In this document: positions 1-8,708 of the stretch, piece after piece
Position numbering within the stretch: the stretch's first letter is position 1
How the letters are laid out: the number at the start of each line of letters is the position of its first letter
Source of the DNA: Nonlabens ulvanivorans
GTDB taxonomy: Bacteria > Bacteroidota > Bacteroidia > Flavobacteriales > Flavobacteriaceae
DNA length: 64,000 nt
Assembly (NCBI RefSeq): GCF_000755285.1
Contig: NZ_BBMK01000001.1
Span: forward strand, 1 to 64,000
Reading direction: 5' to 3'
The notes under the pieces: model-generated
What the model was told of the DNA's origin: nothing
Database searches by the model: none
The model's input: only the letters and a program-made list of their open reading frames with translations
Made by a program: the position numbers and the translations under genes

Positions 1-23
1 GCCAATTTTGTCATTTAGAATAT

Positions 24-37
24 GCTTTCGCGAAAGC
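24..37. repeat. Iterated palindrome, copy 1
   Basis: Perfect 14-bp palindrome GCTTTCGCGAAAGC, just past the stop codon of the histidine kinase gene. It is one of 22 dispersed copies in the window. No T-run follows, so it is not a typical terminator. Confidence 0.85.
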
Positions 38-46
38 AAAATCACA

Positions 47-1537
47 CTAAGCCACTGGAAGATTAAATTTAAATGTGCTACCTGAATTTTGTTTACTCAT
101 AACGGTAATTGTAGATTGATGTAGATCAAGTATTTTTTTAACTATTGCTAATCCTAATCCTGCTCCATTCTTTGCAAAGCTTTCACTAGACTGCTTGAAA
201 CGTTCAAAGATGCTAGATTGCATCTCAGGCGCGATACCTATACCCGAATCGTTAACCTTAACTAAGCACTGCTCTCCTGACTTTTCTAACTCAACCCTTA
301 TAGATCCGTTATCAGGTGTAAACTTCAAGGCATTATCAATCAAGTTTTGTAAAGCCCGCTCGATTAAACTTATGTCCGCATAGACTAGTATATTTTCATT
401 ATTCTTTACCGCGATACTAAGGTCTATATTCTTCTTTTTAGCTAGAATATCATATTTAGAAACTAAATCCAGACACAAATCTGTTATTGAAAATTGCTCC
501 ATTAAAGGTTCTATTTGCTTTGCTTCTAGTTTAGAATACTCAAATAATTGCTCGACCAGATTAGTGAGCTTATCACTGTTAGAGCTTATCACATTTAAGT
601 ATTTGTTTTTCTCCTGTTCTGTTAAGCTGCTCGATTTTTCTTGTAAAGTGTCCGCATATCCTTTTAGCACTGCAAGTGGAGTTCTTAAATCATGTGAAAC
701 ATTTGCTATTAATTGTCTACGCAATTCATCTACAGATTTAATCTCTTCCAGATTTTCGTTGATAGTGTCTGCCATATCATTAAAAGTATGGGCAAAAACA
801 GCAACATCCGTTTTTTCTGGATCTTCTATTCTTGCATTAAGATCACCATCTTTAAACCTGCGAGCTACTTGAGTAATCGTACGTAAGTTTTTTGTTATAA
901 ACCAGATCAAAACAAAGCCTATCAATAGAGTGAAAAATGTAGTCAAAGCAATTGCTCCTAGACCAAAACTCTTAATATACTTATTAAATATATTACTACT
1001 AGCAAGCTGATAAGCTTCTCCTGAAAGTATTATATATATGTATCCATTTCTGTCGTTATTTTCAAATGGAGCGACAGAAAAAATCTTACGCTCTGATCGA
1101 TCTCTAGGATCATCACCTAAACAAAAACCCTTATAATCGGATTCAATAAAATCAGTAATCGGTTTTGTATCCACGTATTGTGCAGGTTCCTTTGGACTAT
1201 GATCTAAAACAACCGAATGTAAAACTTCACCATCGACACCTAGTAAGTACACTTCAATACTGCGATTTACCGCCATCATATCATGCATTAAATCACCAAA
1301 CACAGCCTTATTAACGGTACCATCTTCCATAAATGGGGGGGAAGCATCTGCAAATTTCTCATCGATAAGGTGCTGTGCTAGTGGCGCATTAATTTCTTGT
1401 TGTGTAGCGAGATGATGTTGATTAGAAAAATAGGTTGTTACTAATATATAACAGGCCGCCATCCCTAAAATCAATAGAGATAACGCGAGCCATAGTTTAA
1501 AAACTAGTTTAGGAGTTAATGTAGATTGCTTACTCAT
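47..1537 (-). CDS. Sensor histidine kinase
   Basis: Membrane sensor kinase of 496 aa that would autophosphorylate and pass phosphate to the OmpR-type regulator encoded directly upstream. Seen: an N-terminal membrane segment (about residues 12-35), an extracytoplasmic sensor domain, a second membrane segment (about 190-215), a HAMP linker, a HisKA dimerisation domain with the phospho-acceptor histidine in NVSHDLRTPL (about residue 281), and an HATPase_c domain with N box (LIDNALKFTP), DSGIGI and GAGLGLAIVKK. The start is 2 nt past the repaired stop of the regulator, so the two form an operon. A run of seven C encodes SPP near residue 67 and may be an expanded run of four. The ligand is unknown. 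Confidence 0.92.
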   Translation of the reverse strand: MSKQSTLTPKLVFKLWLALSLLILGMAACYILVTTYFSNQHHLATQQEINAPLAQHLIDEKFADASPPFMEDGTVNKAVFGDLMHDMMAVNRSIEVYLLGVDGEVLHSVVLDHSPKEPAQYVDTKPITDFIESDYKGFCLGDDPRDRSERKIFSVAPFENNDRNGYIYIILSGEAYQLASSNIFNKYIKSFGLGAIALTTFFTLLIGFVLIWFITKNLRTITQVARRFKDGDLNARIEDPEKTDVAVFAHTFNDMADTINENLEEIKSVDELRRQLIANVSHDLRTPLAVLKGYADTLQEKSSSLTEQEKNKYLNVISSNSDKLTNLVEQLFEYSKLEAKQIEPLMEQFSITDLCLDLVSKYDILAKKKNIDLSIAVKNNENILVYADISLIERALQNLIDNALKFTPDNGSIRVELEKSGEQCLVKVNDSGIGIAPEMQSSIFERFKQSSESFAKNGAGLGLAIVKKILDLHQSTITVMSKQNSGSTFKFNLPVA

Positions 1538-1539
1538 AG

Positions 1540-2243
1540 TTATATATCTTCATTAAATCGGTAACCTATTCCCCCAAGTAGTTAATATGTAAATAGGATT
1601 CCCCATGTCAGGTTCAATTTTTGCACGCAGCCTATTGATATGTGAATTTACAGTGTGCTCATAACCAGAAAAGTTATAACCCCCATATAACATCCAATAA
1701 TTCTGACCTACTATAGCTGCGGCCAGGATAATTTGCTAACAGTATAAGAAGATCAAATTCTTTAGGTGAAAGATCGATTTTCTTCCCTTCTAAAGTGACA
1801 CGACGCATTTCAATATTAACTTTCAAATCTCCAAAATCTAATTCTGCAGATTTTGAGTCACCAGTTTGCTGGTTAGCGGCATCACTTCTTCTCATTACAG
1901 CTTTAGCTCTCGCTTTTAATTCACGTATAGAAAATGGTTTAGTGATATAATCATCTGCACCTATCTCTAGCCCTAGTACCTTATCTATTTCTTCGGTTTT
2001 AGCGGTAACCATTATGATAGGTGTGTTTTTAGTCTTACGTAGTTCTCGACACACTTCTACACCGTTAAGTTTAGGAATAGATAAATCTAATAGAATTAAG
2101 TCATAATCTTTATGCTGTGCTTTTTCTAATGCGCTTAATCCGTCATTAACACTTTCAACCTCAGCATTAAGGTCTTTCATGTGTATCTCTAGTAGATCCA
2201 CAATCTCTAAATCGTCCTCTACAATTAATATTTGATTTGCCAT
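1540..2243 (-). CDS. OmpR-family response regulator (two +1 indels)
   Basis: DNA-binding response regulator, partner of the downstream kinase. The receiver domain has the acidic pair VEDD, phospho-acceptor D53 in LILLDLSIP and the KPF lysine. A Trans_Reg_C winged helix follows (LSPKEFDLLILLA). The reading frame breaks near 1681 (LLDVIWG) and again near 1578 (ILTTWG), each time at a run of five G on the coding strand. Removing one G at each restores the usual end YNFSGYEHTVNSHINRLR then TTWGIGYRF, for about 233 aa. The start chosen is MANQILIVEDD; an upstream in-frame ATG at 2270 would add nine unlikely residues. Both indels look like sequencing errors because the remote frames are conserved. 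Confidence 0.88.
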
Positions 2244-2370
2244 AGGATAAAAGTCCACAAAGTATATCACAAAACAATCACGTCATTGCGATAAAAGTTG
2301 ATAATTACGTGACGCTAATGGGATATGATAATCATTAGTTTGTACAGTAAAATAATCAAACTTAAAAAAA

Positions 2371-3269
2371 ATGAAAAAGTATTTAGCACTATTAGCAGCA
2401 GCTACATTAACATTTACCAGCTGTAATAACGATGACGATAACAGCGGTAATATAGCCACAAAAAATTTAACTCTCGATTTACAAGGTTTAGAAGACCTAG
2501 GATCGGGATATGCTTATGAAGGATGGGTAATGGTTGATGGTTTACCTATAACAACGGGTGTATTTACTGTAGACGATACTGGAAACTTAAGCCAGACATC
2601 ATTTACTGTAGACGCGGCAACATTAGATGCAGCAACCGCATTTATCTTAACGATTGAACCTAGCCCAGATCCAGATCTGCTCCTGCAGACTCAAAATACA
2701 TCGCAGGAGAATTCAATAATAATACTGCTAGTCTATCAACAAATTTTGGACCAGCACCTGGTGATTTCAGTATGGCCAGCGGTAGTTTCTTTTTAAGAAC
2801 TCCTACAGATGAGCCAGCAGGAACAGCAAATAATGGAAACGATACTAACGGTGTGTGGTTTGGATTACCAGGCATGCCACCAACGGCAGATTTTAATCTA
2901 CCTACACTACCAGCGGGATGGGTATATGAAGGTTGGGTCGTGGGCGATGCTGGAGCACTTTCTACAGGTACGTTTACAGACTTCTCATCAACAGACTCTG
3001 GTAATGGATTTTCAGGGACTCAAAACAATGCAGGACCACCAGTACCAGGAGAAGACTTTTTCAACAACCTACCTATGGGTGAATCATTACCATTTAGTGT
3101 AGTCGGCCGTAATGTAGTGATTACTGTAGAGCCTGTACCAGATAATTCTCCAGCACCTTTTACATTAAAGCCGCTTGCAGCGATTGCTGGATCTGACACC
3201 GCACCTAACTCACAGTCATTCAACAATAATGTAGTGAACTCTTTCCCAACAGGGACAGTAAGCAAATAA
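2371..3269 (+). CDS. Lipoprotein with two RskA-like repeats (one frameshift)
   Basis: Predicted secreted lipoprotein: a signal peptide ends in the lipobox FTSC (Cys18) and is followed by an Asp-rich tether. The body holds two copies of a module: YEGWVMVDGLPITTG in the first half and YEGWVVGDAGALSTG in the second, each ending in an ITVEP or LTIEP strand with PDPxP. The module resembles the outer domain of anti-sigma-K factor RskA proteins, but there is no zinc-binding or membrane anti-sigma part, so a regulatory role is only inference. The frame breaks near 2675 by loss of one C in PDPDPAPAD; repaired length is about 299 aa. It is transcribed divergently from the two-component operon. Confidence 0.7.
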
Positions 3270-3305
3270 GAAATATGAAGATAACTTTGGTTGGTTAGTT
3301 TGAAG

Positions 3306-3345
3306 TACCTCACAAATCTTAAGATTCTGTGGGGTATTTCTTTTT
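3306..3345. terminator. Bidirectional terminator
   Basis: Inverted arms 3306-3320 and 3321-3335 (TACCTCACAAATCTT against AAGATTCTGTGGGGTA) followed by a T-rich stretch. It lies between the convergent lipoprotein and MFS genes. Confidence 0.7.
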
Positions 3346-4627
3346 AAGACGCATTTTCCCTTTTTAAACTTACGTATGGATGTTTTAAATACGCTTTCGC
3401 GAAAGCGTATCCACGAGCATATTTTATCCTAAAGGTTTCTATCGCAGTATATCCCAGTAATGCACATCCTGCAAGCATTAAGGCTAGCGGCAATAATGAA
3501 ACTGTTACATAACTAGACACAAACCAGCTCGCAAAGGAACCAAAAATCATACTCACAGCTCCTACAAATGCACTAGCACTACCAGCTCTTACTGTAAATG
3601 GTTGTAAGGCAAGTGCTGTAACGTTAGGATTTTGAAACCCGATAAAGGTCATCATTAAAAATAATAAAGGATACACTACCCAGAATTGCGGCTCAAAGAA
3701 GCTAACATGTCCTACTAAAAGTAATGTAGTCACGACTAGCAAAATACTGACTGTATAAGTGATTTGAAAAGTCGTAAAACGTCTTAATAAAAATCGGTTG
3801 ATCTGGCTACCTGCAATAAGCCCAGCAGCATTACTACCGAAGATGATCGCAAAATCACTTTGTGCCATGTCAAAAAAGTCCAAGAAAATAAATGGTGCCG
3901 CCGCCACATAACCCAGTAAAGCACCTATCACAAAACCTCGAGCAGTTGAAAATAAGAAAAAGGCTTTGTCTTTATAAATAGTCCAGTATTCTCTCAATAC
4001 CGGAACTGGATGCAAACTAGTCGCAAGGTTAGGCTTAGAACTTTCAGGAAGAATAAAAACCACGTTAAACAACATTAAGGCTGCAAAACCTGCTAGTCCA
4101 TAAAATATCATATCCCAGTGATAATGTTCTATAATAAAACCACCAATGGTAGGTGCTATAATAGGTGCAATTCCCATGATAAGCATTAAGGTACTCAACA
4201 CCTCAGCAACTTTATCATCATCAAATAAATCTCTTACAATTGCTTTACTGGCTACCATACCTGCACAAGCTCCTAAAGCTGTAAAAAAGCGCAAGGTTGC
4301 TAGTGAAGAAACATCCCATGCATAAGCACTTAAAACACTAGTTGTGATATATAAAATTAAACCAGCAATAAGTGGTCTACGTCTACCATACCGATCCATC
4401 AATGGACCATAGGCAAGTTGCCCTAATCCTATCCCAATAAAATAAGTCGTTAAAGTGAAACCTATAGCACTAGTATCCACCTTAAAGTCTCCAGCAATTT
4501 GTTTAAAAGCAGGCAAATAGGCATCTATAGAAAATGGTCCTATGGCTATCAGCGTTCCTAACACTAATATGACACTGGTTTTCCTTCCTTTACTTACGTT
4601 TTCTTTATCTACTTGTTTAACTTTCAC
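3344..4627 (-). CDS. Bcr/CflA-family multidrug efflux MFS transporter
   Basis: Twelve-helix major facilitator drug:proton antiporter of 427 aa in the inner membrane. Seen: the family start LGTLIAIGPFSIDAYLPAF, motif A between helices 2 and 3 (GPLMDRYGRRRPL), and a helix 5 region rich in Gly and Pro (MGIAPIIAPTIGG) typical of motif C drug exporters. Length is normal. The last 25 codons contain the iterated palindrome (3389-3410), read as AFAKA. It is convergent with the preceding lipoprotein across a terminator and divergent from the next. Substrate cannot be told. Confidence 0.88.
   Translation of the reverse strand: MKVKQVDKENVSKGRKTSVILVLGTLIAIGPFSIDAYLPAFKQIAGDFKVDTSAIGFTLTTYFIGIGLGQLAYGPLMDRYGRRRPLIAGLILYITTSVLSAYAWDVSSLATLRFFTALGACAGMVASKAIVRDLFDDDKVAEVLSTLMLIMGIAPIIAPTIGGFIIEHYHWDMIFYGLAGFAALMLFNVVFILPESSKPNLATSLHPVPVLREYWTIYKDKAFFLFSTARGFVIGALLGYVAAAPFIFLDFFDMAQSDFAIIFGSNAAGLIAGSQINRFLLRRFTTFQITYTVSILLVVTTLLLVGHVSFFEPQFWVVYPLLFLMMTFIGFQNPNVTALALQPFTVRAGSASAFVGAVSMIFGSFASWFVSSYVTVSLLPLALMLAGCALLGYTAIETFRIKYARGYAFAKAYLKHPYVSLKRENAS
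3389..3410. repeat. Iterated palindrome, copy 2 (22 bp)
   Basis: Perfect palindrome with the core GCTTTCGCGAAAGC and symmetric flanks ATAC/GTAT. It lies inside the MFS gene, read on the minus strand as YAFAKA. Confidence 0.9.
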
Positions 4628-4723
4628 CTTGCAAAATTACTTTTTTGAGAACGCCTAAAGCATACAATTAGGAAAGGTTTACGATTTTATAACCACTAGA
4701 TAAATTGTACTTTTAAGCCAAAG

Positions 4724-5401
4724 TTGAAAATGATGAAAAAGACGATTACCCTTCTATTAATAACTATCGCAATCTACAGTTGTAAAAACGCTGAAAATAA
4801 GGAAGAAAAAAAGGCCCTTTCTAATACAGAACAAGTCGCTCAAGCAGCAGGATTTGATAATTGGGACGCTATTAAAGAAGTGAAATTCACCTTTTCAGTT
4901 GGTAAAATGGGACGTAATTTATATGACCGTAACTGGACGTGGAATCGCCATACTGGTGACGTAACTCTTATCGCATCACCAGACACCGTACATTATAATC
5001 GCCGTCAACCTATGGATTCTATACAAACCAGTGCAGACCGCGCTTTTGTAAATGACATTTACTGGCTATTACCAGAATTTAAATTCATCACAGATAGTGG
5101 TACAAAAATCGTTGAAAAGAGCAACACTGTCGCGCCTATTTCAAAAGACACACTAGATATGTTTACCATTATGTATAGCAATGATGATGGTTACACACCT
5201 GGTGACGCATATGATGTTTATTATGATAAAAAACATAACTTGAGAGAATGGGTTTATAGACAGCAAAATGATACAGCAATAGGAATGATGACCACATTTG
5301 AAAAATTTGATACCATTAATGGTATAAAAGTAGCAACAGACCACCGCACGCCAGACCGCATGACACGCATATATTTAACTAACATAGAATTCAATAAGTA
5401 A
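4724..5401 (+). CDS. Conserved lipoprotein, DUF6503-like
   Basis: Predicted lipoprotein of about 225 aa (lipobox IAIYSC). A methionine three codons on (4730) is an equally good start. The motif FDNWDAIKEVKFTF near the N-terminus and the body of paired beta strands resemble Bacteroidota proteins listed as DUF6503; I assign this with moderate confidence and no function is known to me. Its stop codon overlaps the kynureninase start by one base (TAATG), which suggests translational coupling and co-transcription with the kynurenine genes. Confidence 0.6.
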   Translation: MKMMKKTITLLLITIAIYSCKNAENKEEKKALSNTEQVAQAAGFDNWDAIKEVKFTFSVGKMGRNLYDRNWTWNRHTGDVTLIASPDTVHYNRRQPMDSIQTSADRAFVNDIYWLLPEFKFITDSGTKIVEKSNTVAPISKDTLDMFTIMYSNDDGYTPGDAYDVYYDKKHNLREWVYRQQNDTAIGMMTTFEKFDTINGIKVATDHRTPDRMTRIYLTNIEFNK

Positions 5402-6666
5402 TGGAGTTCAAGACTACTAGAGACTACGCTTTACAATTAGATCAAGAAGATTCTTTATCTCGCTTTCGCGAAAGCTTCCATATACCAAAACATACCGACG
5501 GAACAGACTCCATATATTTATGTGGGAATTCGTTAGGCTTACAACCACGACAGACCAAAGATTTCTTAAATCAAGAACTTGACGATTGGGCAAAACTAGG
5601 TGTAGAAGGTCACTTTCATGCAGAGAATCCGTGGATGCCTTATCACGAGTTTCTTACAGAGACGACAGCACAAGTTGTAGGTGCAAAACCGCACGAAGTG
5701 GTGATTATGAATACGCTTACCACTAACCTTCATTTAATGATGGTCAGTTTTTACCAGCCTAAAGGTAAGCGCACTAAAATCATCATAGAGGCAGATGCAT
5801 TCCCTAGTGATCGTTATGCCGTTGCATCTCAAGTGCAATTTCACGGGCATGATGATAAAGAAAATATTATCGAGTGGTCACCTAGAGCTGGCGAACACAC
5901 ACCTAGAATAGAAGATCTAGAAACCATTTTAAAAGAACAAGGCGACGAGATTGCTCTTATCATGGTAGGAGCTGTTAATTATTATACAGGACAATTTTTT
6001 GATCTAAAGAAAATCACAGAGCTAGGACATGCCTCTGGAGCCATGGTAGGTTTTGACTGTGCGCATGGAGCAGGAAATGTAGATTTACAATTGCACAATT
6101 CTGGAGCCGACTTTGCCGTGTGGTGTACTTATAAGTATATGAATTCAGGACCTGGTAGTTTAGGTGGTTGTTTTGTTCATGAAAGACATGCCAATAATCC
6201 CGAACTTCCAAGATTCACAGGTTGGTGGGGGGGACACAACAAAGACACGCGATTTAAAATGCGTGACGACTTTGAACCGATGCACGGTGCTGAAGGTTGG
6301 CAACTATCCAATCCACCTATATTAAGCATGGTAGCCATAAGAGCAAGTCTGGATTTATTTGCTCAGGCAGGTTTTGAGAACTTGCGAAAGAAGTCCATCC
6401 AGCTAACTAACTATTTAGAATTTCTCCTAAATGAATTAGATGGTGATCGTATTTCTATCATCACACCTAGCAACCCAAAAGATCGCGGTTGTCAATTATC
6501 ACTAGCCGTTAAAAATGCCGATAAATCATTATTTGATGCTATCACCGCAAAAGGTGTTATTGCAGATTGGAGAGAACCAGACGTTATACGTATCGCACCA
6601 GTGCCTTTATATAACAACTATGAAGATTGCTGGCGATTTGTGGATGTGTTGAAGTCAGAGTTATAA
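5401..6666 (+). CDS. kynU: Kynureninase
   Basis: PLP-dependent hydrolase (EC 3.7.1.3) that splits kynurenine or 3-hydroxykynurenine to (3-hydroxy)anthranilate and alanine. The 421-aa length is normal. Seen: LCGNSLGLQPRQ near the N-terminus, the PLP aspartate in GFDCAHGAGN, and the Schiff-base lysine K245 in CTYKYMNSGPG. The conserved FTGWWGH motif reads FTGWWGGHN here: a run of seven G at about 6226 adds one glycine, probably an expansion of four G. The iterated palindrome at 5461 encodes RFRES at residues 21-25. It starts on the last base of the preceding gene's stop. Confidence 0.95.
   Translation: MEFKTTRDYALQLDQEDSLSRFRESFHIPKHTDGTDSIYLCGNSLGLQPRQTKDFLNQELDDWAKLGVEGHFHAENPWMPYHEFLTETTAQVVGAKPHEVVIMNTLTTNLHLMMVSFYQPKGKRTKIIIEADAFPSDRYAVASQVQFHGHDDKENIIEWSPRAGEHTPRIEDLETILKEQGDEIALIMVGAVNYYTGQFFDLKKITELGHASGAMVGFDCAHGAGNVDLQLHNSGADFAVWCTYKYMNSGPGSLGGCFVHERHANNPELPRFTGWWGGHNKDTRFKMRDDFEPMHGAEGWQLSNPPILSMVAIRASLDLFAQAGFENLRKKSIQLTNYLEFLLNELDGDRISIITPSNPKDRGCQLSLAVKNADKSLFDAITAKGVIADWREPDVIRIAPVPLYNNYEDCWRFVDVLKSEL
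5461..5475. repeat. Iterated palindrome, copy 3
   Basis: CGCTTTCGCGAAAGC inside kynU, read in frame as RFRES. Confidence 0.88.
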
Positions 6667-6688
6667 TAATAAGTTCGATGAAATCGCA

Positions 6689-6752
6689 CTTCGACAAGCT
6701 CAGTGTGACACGAGTATTTGAAAATTAATATGTCAGTCTGAGCTTGTCGAAG
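6689..6752. repeat. Inverted repeat, REP-like
   Basis: Two 22-nt arms (6689-6710 and 6731-6752) are near-perfect reverse complements: CTTCGACAAGCTCAGTGTGAC against GTCAGTCTGAGCTTGTCGAAG, around a 20-nt loop. The hairpin fills the 115-bp gap between kynU and kmo. The arm sequence resembles short dispersed palindromes common between genes in Bacteroidota. There is no T-run, so I call it a repetitive extragenic element that may affect mRNA stability. Confidence 0.75.
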
Positions 6753-6781
6753 ACGATGTTCCAATAAATGAAACTTTCTTA

Positions 6782-8173
6782 ATGAAAACAACTAACAAAA
6801 AAACAAATATCCTCATCACTGGCGCTGGACTTTGTGGTTCATTATTGGGACTGCGACTGGCACAACGAGGCTATCACGTAGATATACTAGAAAAACGACC
6901 AGACATGCGCAAAGCAGTTGTGGATGGTGGTCGTTCTATTAACTTAGCACTATCTGACCGTGGACTAGCTGGTCTAAAGTTGGTAGGTCTAGAAGAAAAA
7001 GTGCGCGAACTGTGTATTCCTATGCATGGTCGATTGATACATGATGTAGAAGGAAACACCTTTGCTTCTAACTATAGTGGTCGCGATGGCGAGTACATCA
7101 ATTCTATTTCGCGAGAAGAACTCAATAAATTGTTACTTGATGAGGCAGATAAGTATGAAGATGCACACATAGACTTTGATGACGCCGTAACCTCTGTAGA
7201 TTTAAAAAACGCAACAGTCACCTACCGCGATTCTGAAACTGATACCGAAAAAGAATGGAAAGCAGATATCCTTCTAGGAACTGACGGCGCAGGATCTGTA
7301 GTACGCAAAGCGATGATGAAGCAGCGTGACTATCTATTCTCGCACAGCATGAACTGGTTGCCGCACGGTTATAAAGAACTAAGCATTCCGCCTACGGATG
7401 ATGGAAAATGGCGCATTGAGAAAAACTTCTTACATATTTGGCCACGTGGTGGTTTTATGTTGATTGCCTTACCTACTGGACGGTAGTTTACACTTACCCT
7501 TTTCATGCAGTATGATGGTGATGGACCAGCTTTTAATAATATAAAGACCGATCAAGAGATCAACGATTTCTTTACCACCTACTTTAAAGACATTCTAGAA
7601 CACATTCCAGATCTAGTAGAACAGTATAAAACTAATCCAGCGCCACCGCTAGGAACTGTGCGTTGCTCACCGTGGAATGCTTATGATAAAAGTCTGCTTA
7701 TTGGAGATTCTGCTCATGCGATTGTACCATTCTATGGTCAAGGAATGAATGCGAGTTTTGAAGATGTCGTCGTTTTTGATAAGCTTATTGATGAGCACGA
7801 AAACTGGTCTGACGCCTTTAAAGCTTTCTCCACCAACAGAAAACCAGATGCCGATGCTATTGCAGACCTTGCTTTGGATAATTTTGTAGAGATGCGAGAT
7901 AGTGTGGCAAATCCTAATTTCCAGTTGAAAAGGCAAATCGAGATGCGTTTAGAAGCCGCTTTCGCGAAAGCGGAATACCAATCTAAATATTCACTCGTAA
8001 CATTCCCTCAAGAAGGAATAAGCTATAGAGAAGCCATGCTTAAAGGACGTGCGCAAGACAAAGCCATCTTATGGTTGCTAGAAAACGACCACATTAAAGT
8101 AGAAGACGATTTAAACGATTTATTAAAATCCATCCAGCAAAAAACCGCAGAGGTGTTGTGGTTGCGAGGATAA
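6782..8173 (+). CDS. kmo: Kynurenine 3-monooxygenase (internal TAG)
   Basis: FAD-dependent hydroxylase making 3-hydroxykynurenine with NADPH and O2 (EC 1.14.13.9). Seen: the Rossmann motif GAGLCGSLLGLRLAQRG, DILEKRPD, GRSINLALSDRG, then LLIGDSAHAIVPFYGQGMN, which binds the flavin phosphate. A TAG at 7484-7486 (codon 235) interrupts the ORF, but the frame continues past it and rejoins the family motif as FTLTLFMQYDG. The region should read close to ALPxxDGSFT; two nearby indels with a net change of three bases explain it. Repaired length is about 463 aa, with no membrane anchor. The palindrome at 7956 encodes AFAKA near the C-terminus. Confidence 0.88.
7956..7973. repeat. Iterated palindrome, copy 4 (18 bp)
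   Basis: Perfect palindrome CCGCTTTCGCGAAAGCGG inside kmo, read as AAFAKAE. Confidence 0.9.
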
Positions 8174-8188
8174 TTTAAAATAACAACA

Positions 8189-8599
8189 ATGGCAGTATTA
8201 AAAGATAAAGCAAGACCTAGAGGAAAGTATCCACACATCAAGCGCGTGGGAGATTTCTTATTTGTTTCAGGAACCAGCAGCCGTAGAGCAGACAATACGT
8301 TTGCAGGTGTAGAAGTAGATGAAATGGGTACAACAAATCTAGATATCAAAGCACAAACCGCAGCGGTTCTAGAAAACATAGATTCCATTCTTCAAACAGA
8401 AGGAGCTTCTATAAAAGATGTCGTAGATGTAACTACGTTCTTAGTAAACATGAACGACTTTGGTGGTTATAATGAAACCTATGGTGAGTTCTTTGACTTT
8501 GACGGACCTACAAGAACAACCGTTGCTGTGCATCAATTACCTCATCCACATTTACTGATAGAGATTAAAGCGATGGCTTTTTCTCCGGTTAAGAGTTAA
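8189..8599 (+). CDS. RidA-family protein, probable 2-aminomuconate deaminase
   Basis: RidA/YjgF-fold protein of 136 aa. Seen: FLFVSGTSSR, the long helix with AAVLENIDSILQTEGAS, VVDVTTFLVNM and the C-terminal VHQLPHPHLLIEIKAMAF. The extra N-terminal PRGKYPHIKRVGDF and the place between kmo and an aminomuconic semialdehyde dehydrogenase fit the RidA subgroup that deaminates 2-aminomuconate in 3-hydroxyanthranilate breakdown. That specific role is inferred from family and neighbours; a general enamine deaminase is the alternative. The stop codon lies within a 7-bp tandem repeat. Confidence 0.82.
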   Translation: MAVLKDKARPRGKYPHIKRVGDFLFVSGTSSRRADNTFAGVEVDEMGTTNLDIKAQTAAVLENIDSILQTEGASIKDVVDVTTFLVNMNDFGGYNETYGEFFDFDGPTRTTVAVHQLPHPHLLIEIKAMAFSPVKS

Positions 8600-8636
8600 G
8601 AGTTAAGAGTTAAGAGTTAAGAGTTAAGAGTTAAGA
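8588..8636. repeat. Tandem repeat, 7 copies of GTTAAGA
   Basis: Seven perfect head-to-tail copies of GTTAAGA. The first two include the last codons and the TAA stop of the RidA-family gene. Every frame of the array contains a TAA, so copy-number change would alter only the last residues of the protein and the spacing to the next gene. Confidence 0.95.
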
Positions 8637-8708
8637 AAAAAAGAATTTTCAGTTCGAGGGCAGTCGAGAACAGGTTTGAAATCAACATATAGTAAATAGA
8701 TCAGATAT

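Noticed and set aside
2660-2875. Minus-strand ORF within the RskA-like lipoprotein gene, and a second plus-strand ORF at 2809
   Set aside because: Both overlap a conserved repeat protein, have no family features and appear only because the real frame is shifted by one missing base.
7484-7486. TAG in kmo as a recoded (pyrrolysine-type) codon
   Set aside because: No pyl genes are expected in this lineage, and the residues around the TAG are wrong for the family, as indels would make them.
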